Shown here: in pieces, positions 1-7,452 of the stretch
Layout: each line of letters begins with the position of its first letter
Numbering within the stretch: position 1 is the first letter of the stretch
Source of the DNA: Bacteroides sp.
GTDB lineage: Bacteria > Bacteroidota > Bacteroidia > Bacteroidales > Bacteroidaceae
Assembly (NCBI GenBank): GCA_019412865.1
Contig: DXOJ01000128.1
Span: 1 to 12,553, forward strand
Direction of reading: 5' to 3'
DNA: 12,553 nt
Notes under the pieces: generated by a model
Told to the model about the DNA's origin: nothing
What the model saw: only the letters and a program-made list of their open reading frames with translations
Databases searched by the model: none
Translations under genes and position numbers: made by a program

Positions 1-52
1 AAATAGAATGAAAACAGGAGTAGGATAGTAAAAAATATAATGCGTCTGCCCT

Positions 53-114
53 GTCACCTTATAAAGTGACGTTTGTCATTCTATAAGGTGACTATTATCC
101 CGTTGTAAGGTGAC
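53..114. repeat. Three direct 11-mers at exact 22-bp period plus one inverted copy
   Basis: TATAAAGTGAC (60-70), TATAAGGTGAC (82-92) and TGTAAGGTGAC (104-114) start exactly 22 bp apart, two helical turns. An inverted copy, GTCACCTTATA (53-63), overlaps the first, making 53-70 an imperfect palindrome. The third copy sits inside GTTGT...ACAAC (102-117), also an inverted repeat. The 11-bp spacers between copies differ. The phasing suggests a multi-site operator or iteron-like binding array, but no regulator is visible. The repeats are seen directly; the function is inferred. Confidence 0.7.
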
Positions 115-124
115 AACTACTTGA

Positions 125-174
125 GTGCATAAAAGATTCTAGTTTTCTGCATAGAAAATCTTAAATCTATGCAC
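125..174. repeat. Imperfect inverted repeat (hairpin)
   Basis: GTGCATA (125-131) pairs with TATGCAC (168-174). Inside it AAGATT (133-138) pairs with AATCTT (157-162), and TTCT (145-148) with AGAA (153-156) around a GCAT loop. The right side carries a five-base bulge (163-167). No T-run follows on the plus strand, so this is not a classical terminator. It could be a structured leader, a regulator site or a processing element. Confidence 0.5.
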
Positions 175-399
175 TGAATAATCTTAAATACAATAAAGAT
201 TATGGAGATATTACTTTATGGAAGTAGAATATCTTACTCCATTTTTATACGAATTTTACTTCGTTCCATAGCTGTTATCTTGCGATTAATGTCTTCTTGT
301 ACTGGTGAATTTCATTTTATATACTGCCATACGATAACAAGGTAAAGTACACTGCTGAAAATAGTTAAGTGAAAAACTATTTGATTTGTTGAAAAATAC

Positions 400-407
400 T
401 ATATTTG
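400..407 (+). promoter_or_regulatory. Bacteroides -7 box upstream of small ORF and channel gene
   Basis: TATATTTG matches the Bacteroides -7 consensus TAnnTTTG exactly. A TTTG at 380-383 could be the -33 element, but its 16-bp spacer is shorter than the usual 19-21. Transcription would start near 413-415, giving a leader of under 20 bases before the ATG at 432. The -7 match is seen; promoter activity is inferred. Confidence 0.5.
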
Positions 408-431
408 TACACAACTCTAAATATTCTATTT

Positions 432-566
432 ATGAAACACGACTGTCAACCAAATCCCATTGATACGGATTATATGGTATTGGTGCATGATATGGTACGA
501 TTATCAGAACAAATAGCTCGAAATGTACACAATATGGGCAGGACTTGTATGTTTTGCTATCAATAA
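432..566 (+). CDS. Candidate small protein, 44 aa, C-terminal CxxC
   Basis: I do not recognise this protein. The ATG opens a 44-codon frame ending in TAA, a short leader after an exact -7 box and only 9 bases before the ATG of the channel gene, so the two would be co-transcribed. The product is hydrophilic, with no signal peptide or membrane segment. It has Cys5 and a C-terminal Cys39-Met-Phe-Cys42 pair that might bind metal or form a disulfide, and a middle that could be helical (about residues 14-34). It may be a real small protein, or a leader ORF coupling translation into the channel gene. Its shortness makes chance possible; the promoter and spacing are the main support. Confidence 0.45.
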   Translation: MKHDCQPNPIDTDYMVLVHDMVRLSEQIARNVHNMGRTCMFCYQ

Positions 567-575
567 GTTATAAGC

Positions 576-2615
576 ATGAACCGTTTTATAAACTACTACA
601 AGAAGATATTCTCACAAGAGTATATGGATCGCACCATTTCGGGAGGTATCAAGTCGCAGCTCACCCTGTTACTCGTTACTATTGCTACGGTGCTGGCTAT
701 CTTCTTTATCATCGTGATGTTCTTTTCTATCCAATTGTATGGACATGAGGAATGGGGCGAAAGGCTCTGGGTGGTGTACAACAACTTTGTGGATCCTGGT
801 AACCAAATGAACGAGACAGCTTGGTCCAGCAGGCTATTGCTGGGAATTGTTAGCTTTTCGGGATCCATTTTATTGGGCGGTGTGCTCATCTCTACCATTT
901 CCAACATTATAGAGCGGCGTGTGGATGTAGTAAACACGGGGCGAATGACTTACCGCAACATAACTCAACATTATGTATTGATAGGCTTCAATGAACTATC
1001 TATCAATATGATACGCGAACTATATAACGAATGTTCTTCGGCACGTATCTTACTGATGAGCGGTATAGAGGCGGCAACGGTACGTCATCGCATACAGTCT
1101 GCCTTGCCCATCGAAATAGAGCGGCAAGTGCTTGTTTACTTTGGCAACATAGAGTCGATCGAAGAACTTCAGCGGTTGAACATAGCGAGCGCGAGTGAAG
1201 TGTATGTACTGGGTGATGAAGAACGTTGCGGACGCGATGCTAAAAATATAGCGATTGTGCATTTGGTAAGTGCTCTGCGTGGCAAATGCCCCGATGGCAA
1301 GGTGATGCCTGTGTATGTGCAGTTTGACAGTATCCCTTCATATTCTAACATACAGAAAATGAATCTGCCGCCGGAGGTGTTTTGCATTGAGGGGAAACCT
1401 AATATCTTTTTCCGTCCCTTTAACCTCCACGAGAATTTGGCGCGGCAACTATGGAGTCTCTATGCTGCCGATAGTGAAAGGTATTATGATCCGCTAGACT
1501 ATCGCCCCATAAGCATAACGCAACAACCTGATGGAAGCTGGAATGCTACTAGCCAAGACTATGTGCATCTGGTTATTGTGGGATTCAATCGGATGGGACG
1601 CTCGTTGCTGCTTGAAGCACTACGTATCTGCCATTATGCCAATTACGATGACCGTCTGCCGACAGATGAACGCATACGTACCCGCATCACTTTAGTAGAT
1701 CGAGAGATGGAGTCACAGAAAGACTACTTCAAAGCTCAATTTCCTTATATAGAGAGTCAGATAGACGACATAGAGGTCGAATATTGCCATGACGACATTT
1801 GTAGTACTGCTATGCGCACCCGTTTACAACAATGGGCACAAAATAAACACTGTATGCTTACAGTGGCTATTTGTGTGCATGATCCCGATTTGAGTCTCTC
1901 ATTAGGGCTCAACTTGCCGCATGAGGTTTATCAGCATCAGTGTCGTGTACTTATCCGTCAGGATTTCAATAACGATTTGTCGTCGATAGTGGACGATGAG
2001 CAAGGGCGTTATCGTTATGTCAAGGTGTTCGGCATGGTAGACAGGGGAATGAAGAAAAACATTTTGCAGGATAAACTGGCTTTGTATGTGAATTATCTCT
2101 ACGATTGTTGTTATACGGATGAAAGCCTCAAGCAGAAAGAGGTGTTGAAGAAGATGTATGAATCTTATGGCAACCACTCTGCCGACTTCATTTTGATGAA
2201 TCACCAGGCACAGTATCTGTGGAATAAATTGAGCGAGCCGTTACGTTGGGCTAATCGCTATCAACTGGATGCCTATAGTGTATTTTGTCGTACGCTAGGC
2301 TACGGTATTAAGCGGAGCGAACGTTCGCCGGCACGCATATCCGAATCTATGTTCAATGAGAATCTACCGTCTCAAGTTTTGTGTCTGTTGGTGCGCATGG
2401 AGAAATACCGATGGAATGCCGAGCGTACAGTGGCTGGCTGGAGACGTGCCGAGGTGAAAGATAAAGTTTTCTTGCAACACCCTCTCATTATGCCTTTCAA
2501 CGAATTGCTGCAAAAGTACCCCGAAGAGGTGGAGAAGGATGCCGACGTTATTCTTAATCTGCCTTATGTACTGGCGTTGGGAGGATATGAACTTTATAAA
2601 CTGGCCGATCAATAA
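576..2615 (+). CDS. CASTOR/POLLUX-like ion channel with two RCK-type domains
   Basis: This is a 679-residue inner-membrane protein resembling plant CASTOR/POLLUX channels and their bacterial relatives. A first hydrophobic segment spans about residues 28-53. A pore-loop-like stretch follows with FVDPGN (71-76), where the plant proteins have a similar ADSGN motif, then a second membrane segment (about 85-109) and a charged linker with ERRVD and TGR (113-123), matching the family's EKVD...R.G pattern. A Rossmann-like module begins at YVLIGFNE (133-140) and a second at LVIVGFNRMG (332-341), as in RCK gating domains. The cytosolic C-terminus runs to the end without further membrane segments. The family is known for cation (K+ or Ca2+-linked) channels; ion and ligand here are unknown. 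The start is the only ATG that retains the whole basic N-terminus, 9 bases after the small ORF. Many copies are annotated only as hypothetical or NAD-binding proteins. Confidence 0.75.
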   Translation: MNRFINYYKKIFSQEYMDRTISGGIKSQLTLLLVTIATVLAIFFIIVMFFSIQLYGHEEWGERLWVVYNNFVDPGNQMNETAWSSRLLLGIVSFSGSILLGGVLISTISNIIERRVDVVNTGRMTYRNITQHYVLIGFNELSINMIRELYNECSSARILLMSGIEAATVRHRIQSALPIEIERQVLVYFGNIESIEELQRLNIASASEVYVLGDEERCGRDAKNIAIVHLVSALRGKCPDGKVMPVYVQFDSIPSYSNIQKMNLPPEVFCIEGKPNIFFRPFNLHENLARQLWSLYAADSERYYDPLDYRPISITQQPDGSWNATSQDYVHLVIVGFNRMGRSLLLEALRICHYANYDDRLPTDERIRTRITLVDREMESQKDYFKAQFPYIESQIDDIEVEYCHDDICSTAMRTRLQQWAQNKHCMLTVAICVHDPDLSLSLGLNLPHEVYQHQCRVLIRQDFNNDLSSIVDDEQGRYRYVKVFGMVDRGMKKNILQDKLALYVNYLYDCCYTDESLKQKEVLKKMYESYGNHSADFILMNHQAQYLWNKLSEPLRWANRYQLDAYSVFCRTLGYGIKRSERSPARISESMFNENLPSQVLCLLVRMEKYRWNAERTVAGWRRAEVKDKVFLQHPLIMPFNELLQKYPEEVEKDADVILNLPYVLALGGYELYKLADQ

Positions 2616-2657
2616 GTCGACTTGACATTTGTATATAATAACAGTATTTAGAACAAT

Positions 2658-2698
2658 GAGGAGCTAAAATAATACAGTGAATAATATGCTCCTCTTTT
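2658..2698 (+). terminator. Intrinsic terminator after the channel gene
   Basis: GAGGAGC (2658-2664) pairs perfectly with GCTCCTC (2688-2694) across a 23-base AT-rich loop and is followed directly by TTTT. It lies 43 bases past the channel stop and abuts the stop codon of the convergent SUMF1-like gene. On the minus strand the stem is not followed by a T-run, so it fits the plus-strand unit better. Confidence 0.65.
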
Positions 2699-3563
2699 AA
2701 TTTGGTAGTGACACTACCAACCGTAATCCGTAATCAATATCCCATCGTTGCGGGTTAACTCCGTAGCGGCTGGTGACTTTACAATATTTCTCGAAGGTAT
2801 AATAACTACCTCCACGCAACACTTTATGCGTATCTTTTTCGCTTATAACCGGAGCGATGTTTCCGGTAAAAGGAACCTTTCTGTCATACCAGTCCATACA
2901 CCATTCATATACGTTTCCACTCATGTCATAAAGTCCCAGTTCGTTGGGCTTCTTCGTTCCTGTTTCTTTGGATACGTAAGTATTGTAATATTTTTCTCTA
3001 AACCAGGCAACCTGTTCTGCATTATTGCTGCCGGCATAGATGAAATTCTTGGTTTTTAGTCCCCCACGTGCTGCATATTCCCATTCTGCTTCGAAGGGGA
3101 GACGGAAGGGTAGACCGCTTAATTGAGAAAGTTTTTTGGTAAATCGTTGAGCGTTAAACCAATTGACTTGGTCTACCGGATAGTTACGTCTGTGTTGGTT
3201 AGAAGGATTTTCTCCCATAATGACATACCATTCATCCTGACTAACTTCATATCGGTTGATGAAAAAAGAGGCTACATCCACGGGATAGTTGTTGTTGTCT
3301 CCGAGATTGGCTGTACCACCTTCCACATAAACCATATTCCATAGTATATAGCGTATAACCTCTTTTTGTTCTTTATTTATTGTCGGCGACCAGTGCAAGG
3401 CTTTTTCTAATTTGGAGGGGAGAGTGTCAATAATACTTGCTTCTCTTCGACATTTATCGTGGTATCGTTGCCACACTTGTTGTTCTTGCGCTCTGCTTGA
3501 TAATGCGATTCCTTGTAATAGAAAGCAAATGATTATAGTTTGTTTGGTGTACTCTTTTATCAT
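2697..3563 (-). CDS. Exported SUMF1/formylglycine-generating-enzyme-fold protein
   Basis: This 288-residue protein has an N-terminal signal peptide (about residues 1-25, ending SSRAQ) and a SUMF1/FGE-sulfatase fold from about residue 78 to the end. Family hallmarks are RYEVSQDEW (104-112), GENPSN (117-122), PVDQVNWFNAQRF (129-141), RLPFEAEWEYAARGG (154-168), GLYDMSGNVYEW (210-221) and LRGGSYY (249-255). Compared from memory with human FGE, where the catalytic pair lies in GGSYMC-HRSY-C, the second cysteine is kept (Cys261) but the first is Thr256, and the late GFR motif reads GLR. Formylglycine formation is therefore doubtful, and a structural or binding role in the periplasm or envelope is more likely. 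The gene stands alone, convergent with the channel gene and divergent from the bile salt hydrolase. No sulfatase gene is nearby. No good minus-strand promoter was found. Confidence 0.8.
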   Translation of the reverse strand: MIKEYTKQTIIICFLLQGIALSSRAQEQQVWQRYHDKCRREASIIDTLPSKLEKALHWSPTINKEQKEVIRYILWNMVYVEGGTANLGDNNNYPVDVASFFINRYEVSQDEWYVIMGENPSNQHRRNYPVDQVNWFNAQRFTKKLSQLSGLPFRLPFEAEWEYAARGGLKTKNFIYAGSNNAEQVAWFREKYYNTYVSKETGTKKPNELGLYDMSGNVYEWCMDWYDRKVPFTGNIAPVISEKDTHKVLRGGSYYTFEKYCKVTSRYGVNPQRWDIDYGLRLVVSLPN

Positions 3564-3704
3564 GATAATTGTATGTTTATTTATTGGACGAACTAAAGTA
3601 GCAATGACTGCAATAGTAACACTTAAATTTATTTAATATTTTTCGCTAAGAAATGATCTCTGTGATGGTAACCCTCATACGTTGAAAACCCAAAATTTCT
3701 TCCT

Positions 3705-3727
3705 GCATTGGATAAATGCCTTTTTTT
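3705..3727 (+). terminator. Short hairpin plus T7 upstream of bile salt hydrolase (possible attenuator)
   Basis: GCATT (3705-3709) and AATGC (3715-3719) form a 5-bp stem around a 5-base loop, followed by one C and seven T. It lies about 80 bases upstream of the bile salt hydrolase start, with no plus-strand gene just before it to terminate, so it may be a leader attenuator. The stem is short and AT-containing, so it may equally be chance. Confidence 0.3.
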
Positions 3728-3807
3728 CATTAAAATCCTCTTTCTTTTAGGCAATAATCGTGGCGCGTTTGTTATTTATAAATAAGAAGATCAATTATTT
3801 AAATAGA

Positions 3808-4872
3808 ATGAACATGAAGAAAAAATTAGCAGGAGTTGCATTGGTGTTGGCTGCCGTCTCTTTGATGAGTATACAGCCTGTAGAAGCATGTACGCGTGCA
3901 GTGTATATAGGCCCTGACCAGATGGTGATAACAGGACGTACAATGGACTGGAAGGAAGATATCATGACGAATATCTATGTATTTCCGCGTGGCATCCAAC
4001 GTATGGGACATAACAAGGAGAAAACTGTGAACTGGACTTCCAAATATGGAAGTGTGATTGCTACAGGATATGATATAGGTACTTGTGACGGAATGAACGA
4101 GAAAGGATTAGTGGCTAGCCTGCTTTTCTTGCCGGAATCCATTTACTCTCTTCCCGGCGATACCCGTCCGGCAATGGGCATCAGCATTTGGACACAGTAT
4201 GTGCTTGATAACTTTGCCACGGTACGCGAAGCGGTGGATGAATTGAAAAAGGAGACTTTCCGCATTGATGCTCCCCGTATGCCGAATGGAGGACCGGAGT
4301 CTACCTTGCATCTGGCCATAACCGATGAAACAGGCAATACGGCTGTATTGGAATATCTGGATGGGAAATTAAGTATTCACGAAGGAAAAGAATACCGGGT
4401 GATGACAAATTCTCCTCGATATGAACAGCAGTTGGCCATTAATGATTACTGGAAAGAAATCGGTGGCTTGCAGATGTTACCGGGAACCAATCGGGCAAGC
4501 GACCGTTTTGTACGGGCTTCATTCTACATTCATGCTATTCCACAAATTGCGGATGCAAAGATTGCAGTTCCCAGCGTGTTGAGTGTGATGCGTAATGTTT
4601 CCGTGCCATTTGGTATTAATACACCGGAGAAGCCTTATATATCTTCTACCCGTTGGCGTTCCGTATCCGATCAGAAGAATAAGGTATATTATTTCGAATC
4701 TACCCTGACTCCGAATTTGTTTTGGCTGGATTTGAAGAAAATTGATTTTAGTCCGAAAGCCGGCATTAAGAAACTGTCTCTGACAAAGGGCGAAATTTAT
4801 GCAGGTGATGCAGTGAAGGATTTGAAAGACAGCCAATCATTTACCTTCCTTTTCGAGACTCCGGTCATGTAA
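3808..4872 (+). CDS. bsh: Secreted bile salt hydrolase (choloylglycine hydrolase)
   Basis: This linear amide C-N hydrolase (Ntn family, PF02275) should cleave glycine or taurine from conjugated bile salts. Counting from the ATG at 3814, a signal peptide (MKKKLAGVAL to PVEA) ends just before Cys26, so its removal exposes the N-terminal nucleophile. With that Cys as position 2, Arg42 and Asp45 (GRTMDW) fall at 18 and 21 and Asn199 (MTNSP) at 175, the canonical active-site numbers. Asn95 (DGMNEKG) and Arg231 (SDRFVR) are likely the remaining conserved residues. The product is probably periplasmic. An in-frame GTG at 3760 would put 16 odd residues before the signal peptide, so I use the ATG at 3808; 3814 is equally possible. 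From memory it is very like B. thetaiotaomicron BT2086. It stands as a single gene with its own leader. Penicillin V acylase is the family alternative, but bile salts fit better. Confidence 0.9.
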   Translation: MNMKKKLAGVALVLAAVSLMSIQPVEACTRAVYIGPDQMVITGRTMDWKEDIMTNIYVFPRGIQRMGHNKEKTVNWTSKYGSVIATGYDIGTCDGMNEKGLVASLLFLPESIYSLPGDTRPAMGISIWTQYVLDNFATVREAVDELKKETFRIDAPRMPNGGPESTLHLAITDETGNTAVLEYLDGKLSIHEGKEYRVMTNSPRYEQQLAINDYWKEIGGLQMLPGTNRASDRFVRASFYIHAIPQIADAKIAVPSVLSVMRNVSVPFGINTPEKPYISSTRWRSVSDQKNKVYYFESTLTPNLFWLDLKKIDFSPKAGIKKLSLTKGEIYAGDAVKDLKDSQSFTFLFETPVM

Positions 4873-4890
4873 TTTGTCAGTGTGATAGAT

Positions 4891-4948
4891 ATATAAAAGA
4901 GTGGTGGACAAATGCTTGTAATCAAGCTTGTCCACCACTCTTTTATAT
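4891..4948. terminator. Bidirectional terminator between bile salt hydrolase and M20 peptidase
   Basis: Two 21-base arms (4891-4911 and 4928-4948) are perfectly complementary. After a two-base bulge a further GCTTG/CAAGC stem closes on the four-base loop TAAT. The GC-rich core GTGGTGGACAA is flanked by AAAAGA on the left and TCTTTT on the right, so either strand makes a strong stem with a terminal U-rich side. It lies 18 bases after the hydrolase stop and 34 bases after the M20 stop on the other strand. Confidence 0.9.
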
Positions 4949-4982
4949 GTATCGTTTATAACTTGATTGTTATTTATCCGGT

Positions 4983-6347
4983 TTATCGTCTGGCATATTC
5001 CTGATGAAACTCTATGACCGCCTCTATCCCTTTCCGGAAGATATCCAATGAGCAGTTCTCGTTCGGAGAATGGATCGCATTCGATTCGAGTCCAAATCCC
5101 ATCAATACGGTTTTGATTCCCAATACCTGTTCGAAAGTAGAGATGATGGGGATACTTCCGCCACGGCGTACCGCCAACGGCTTTTTCCCGAAAGCGATCT
5201 CGAAACCTTTCTCTGCTGCCTGATAGGCAGGAAGTGAAATCGGGCACACATATCCTTGTCCTCCGTGCATGGGAGTCACTTTCACCTGTACTGTATCAGG
5301 AGCGATACTAAGAATATAATCTGCGAACATTTGCGAAATCTTATGGTGATCCTGATGCGGTACTAACCGGCAAGATACTTTAGCATAAGCCTTTGAAGGC
5401 AGTACGGTTTTAGAACCTTCTCCTGTATATCCGCCCCAAATGCCACATACGTCAAAAGACGGACGGCAACTGTTACGTTCCAATGTGCTATATCCTTTTT
5501 CTCCGAAAAGCTCTTTTACACCGATTGCTTCTTTGTATTTCTTTTCGTCAAAAGGAATACGGGCTATCATTTCCCGTTCGGCTTGCGGCACTTCTTCCAC
5601 GTCATCGTAGAATCCGGGAACAGTGATACGTCCGTCGGCATCCGTTACTTTGCTGATAATCTGGCAAAGCACGTTGATCGGATTGGCTACCGCACCCCCG
5701 AAATGTCCGGAATGCAAGTCACGATTCGGTCCCGTCACTTCTATTTCCCAATAAGCCAGCCCGCGCAGACCAGTAGTCAATGAGGGCAGTTCAGCTCCTA
5801 GCATACTCGTATCCGACACCAGAATAACGTCTGCTTTCAGCAATTCTTTATGTTCTTCGCAGAAAGCTTCCAGACTGGGTGAACCTATTTCTTCTTCACC
5901 CTCGAAGATGAACTTCACATTATTCTTCAGTAATCCGTTTTTGACGAGATATTCAAATGCTTTCACCTGAATGAACGATTGTCCTTTGTCATCATCCGCT
6001 CCACGTGCCCAGATATGTCCGTCACGTATTTCCGGTTCAAACGGTTCGCTTTTCCAGAGTTCCAATGGTTCGGCCGGCATCACATCGTAATGAGCGTAGA
6101 TTAATACAGTCTTTGCATCCGGGTTCACGATCTTTTGAGCGAAAACAACCGGATTGCCCTGTGAGGGCATTACCAATGCTTCGTCCACACCTGCTTCCAA
6201 TAACAGTTGTGCCCAGCGTTCCGCACAAGCCAGCATATCGTCGTGGTGCTCCGGCAGAGCACTGATACTGGGAATGCGAATAAGGCTGAACAAGTCATCC
6301 ATTATCTTTGGTTCGTGTGCCGCTATGTATTTCTGAATCTCGTTCAT
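4983..6347 (-). CDS. M20 family metallodipeptidase
   Basis: This 454-residue cytoplasmic enzyme (no signal peptide) belongs to the M20 di-zinc peptidases, closest by motif to the CNDP/carnosinase-like dipeptidases. Visible ligands and catalytic residues are His86 and Asp88 in YAHYDV, the bridging Asp119 in GADDDKG (116-122), Glu152 (general base) and Glu153 in EGEEEIGS, Asp179 in VSDT, and His426 in AIHSPNE. The lid/dimerisation domain sits between about 195 and 345, with the conserved HSGHFGG at 212-218. Its ATG shares one base with the chorismate synthase stop (TAATG), so it is the second gene of that transcript and probably translationally coupled. The exact substrate cannot be read from sequence; hydrolysis of short peptides is the safe call. 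Confidence 0.9.
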   Translation of the reverse strand: MNEIQKYIAAHEPKIMDDLFSLIRIPSISALPEHHDDMLACAERWAQLLLEAGVDEALVMPSQGNPVVFAQKIVNPDAKTVLIYAHYDVMPAEPLELWKSEPFEPEIRDGHIWARGADDDKGQSFIQVKAFEYLVKNGLLKNNVKFIFEGEEEIGSPSLEAFCEEHKELLKADVILVSDTSMLGAELPSLTTGLRGLAYWEIEVTGPNRDLHSGHFGGAVANPINVLCQIISKVTDADGRITVPGFYDDVEEVPQAEREMIARIPFDEKKYKEAIGVKELFGEKGYSTLERNSCRPSFDVCGIWGGYTGEGSKTVLPSKAYAKVSCRLVPHQDHHKISQMFADYILSIAPDTVQVKVTPMHGGQGYVCPISLPAYQAAEKGFEIAFGKKPLAVRRGGSIPIISTFEQVLGIKTVLMGFGLESNAIHSPNENCSLDIFRKGIEAVIEFHQEYARR

Positions 6348-7423
6348 TAGAGTTGCGTCGTTTTATCCAGTAAGTAATAATCGAGTATAGTCATGGCGGC
6401 CATTGCTTCTACGATAGGTACGGCACGAGGTAATACACAAGCGTCATGACGTCCGCGTGCTTTCAGAGTGGTGTCGACGCCATCAATGTTGACAGTTTCC
6501 TGTTCCATCAGCAGCGTGGCAATCGGTTTGAACACTACACGGAAATAAATATCCTGACCATTACTCAATCCCCCCTGAATACCTCCGGAGTGATTGGTAT
6601 GCGTCTCGATCCGTCCGTTATTGTTATAGAAAACATCGTTCTGTTCGGAACCTTTCATTTTCAAACCCTTGAATCCTTCACCGTATTCGAATGCTTTGGC
6701 AGCGTTGATGCTTAACATGGCGTTACCCAGGGCAGCATGAAGTTTACCGAAAACAGGTTGTCCCAATCCGATGGGGCATCCCTTAATGACACAGGTCAGT
6801 GTACCTCCGATGGTATCGCCTTCACCTTTTACCTTATATATAAGGTCTGCCATTTCTTTTGCTTTTTCAGGGTCCGGACAACGTACATCGTTGGTTTCTA
6901 TCAGGTCGAAATTATAGTCCGAGTAAGTACCCTCAAGCTTGATAGGACCTACCTGTGAGGTATAGGCAGTGATATTGACTCCCAGTTGGCGGAGTGCCAG
7001 CTTAGCCAATGCACCGGCTACAACGCGCGAAATCGTTTCGCGTGCAGAGGAACGTCCGCCGCCGCGATGGTCACGGATTCCATACTTCACCGTGTATGTG
7101 TAATCAGCGTGTGAAGGACGATATACATTTTTCAGATTGTTGTAGTCATTGGGGTGTTGGTTTTCATTCCAAACGATAAAACCGATAGGACACCCGGTTG
7201 ATTTCCCCTCAAAAATACCTGAAAGAAACTCTACTTTATCAGCTTCTTTGCGTGGGGTGGTAAGGATTGATTGTCCCGGACGACGGCGATTTAGTTCTTG
7301 TTGTACAAATTCTTCGTCGATGGTAATTCCTGATGGGAATCCGTCAATCACTCCTCCAATTCCTTTTCCATGAGACTCACCGAAACTTGTGAGTCGAAAG
7401 ATATTGCCAAATGAATTAAACAT
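6347..7423 (-). CDS. aroC: Chorismate synthase
   Basis: It converts 5-enolpyruvylshikimate-3-phosphate to chorismate, the last shikimate-pathway step, using reduced FMN. The length, 358 residues, is normal. The three family signatures are present: [14 protein letters not shown] (15-28, with His18), the [11 protein letters not shown]...[14 protein letters not shown] block (105-130, with His105), and [14 protein letters not shown] (323-336, with Asp327). [13 protein letters not shown] (277-289) and RRRPGQ (46-51) also match. The start is the ATG about 30 bases downstream of an exact -7 box. It heads a two-gene unit with the M20 peptidase, overlapping it by one base. Confidence 0.97.
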   Translation of the reverse strand: MFNSFGNIFRLTSFGESHGKGIGGVIDGFPSGITIDEEFVQQELNRRRPGQSILTTPRKEADKVEFLSGIFEGKSTGCPIGFIVWNENQHPNDYNNLKNVYRPSHADYTYTVKYGIRDHRGGGRSSARETISRVVAGALAKLALRQLGVNITAYTSQVGPIKLEGTYSDYNFDLIETNDVRCPDPEKAKEMADLIYKVKGEGDTIGGTLTCVIKGCPIGLGQPVFGKLHAALGNAMLSINAAKAFEYGEGFKGLKMKGSEQNDVFYNNNGRIETHTNHSGGIQGGLSNGQDIYFRVVFKPIATLLMEQETVNIDGVDTTLKARGRHDACVLPRAVPIVEAMAAMTILDYYLLDKTTQL

Positions 7424-7452
7424 AGTTGTGGCTTTTTAAAAATTACTATATG

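Larger units (their letters stand above)
1..431. other. Left intergenic region with repeats, no convincing gene
   Basis: This AT-rich stretch has no ORF I can support as a gene. It holds three copies of an 11-mer (60-70, 82-92, 104-114), an imperfect inverted repeat (125-174), and a Bacteroides-type -7 box (400-407) ahead of the first small ORF. A 47-codon plus-strand ORF at 202-345 and minus-strand fragments at 234-330 exist but lack support. The gene to the left lies outside the window, so some of this may be its regulatory or terminator DNA. Confidence 0.6.

Noticed and set aside
53..114. CRISPR array
   Set aside because: Repeats are only 11 bp with 11-bp spacers, three copies, and no cas gene is present.
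202..345. 47-codon plus-strand ORF starting MEILLYGS
   Set aside because: No promoter box or recognisable motif precedes it, and the composition looks like chance reading of AT-rich DNA.
2620..2640. TTGACA and TATAAT-like sequences after the channel gene
   Set aside because: The two boxes are only a few bases apart and Bacteroides does not use the enterobacterial consensus.
3760..3807. GTG-initiated N-terminal extension of the bile salt hydrolase
   Set aside because: It adds residues before an otherwise clean signal peptide and uses a rarer start codon when ATGs at 3808 and 3814 fit the family.
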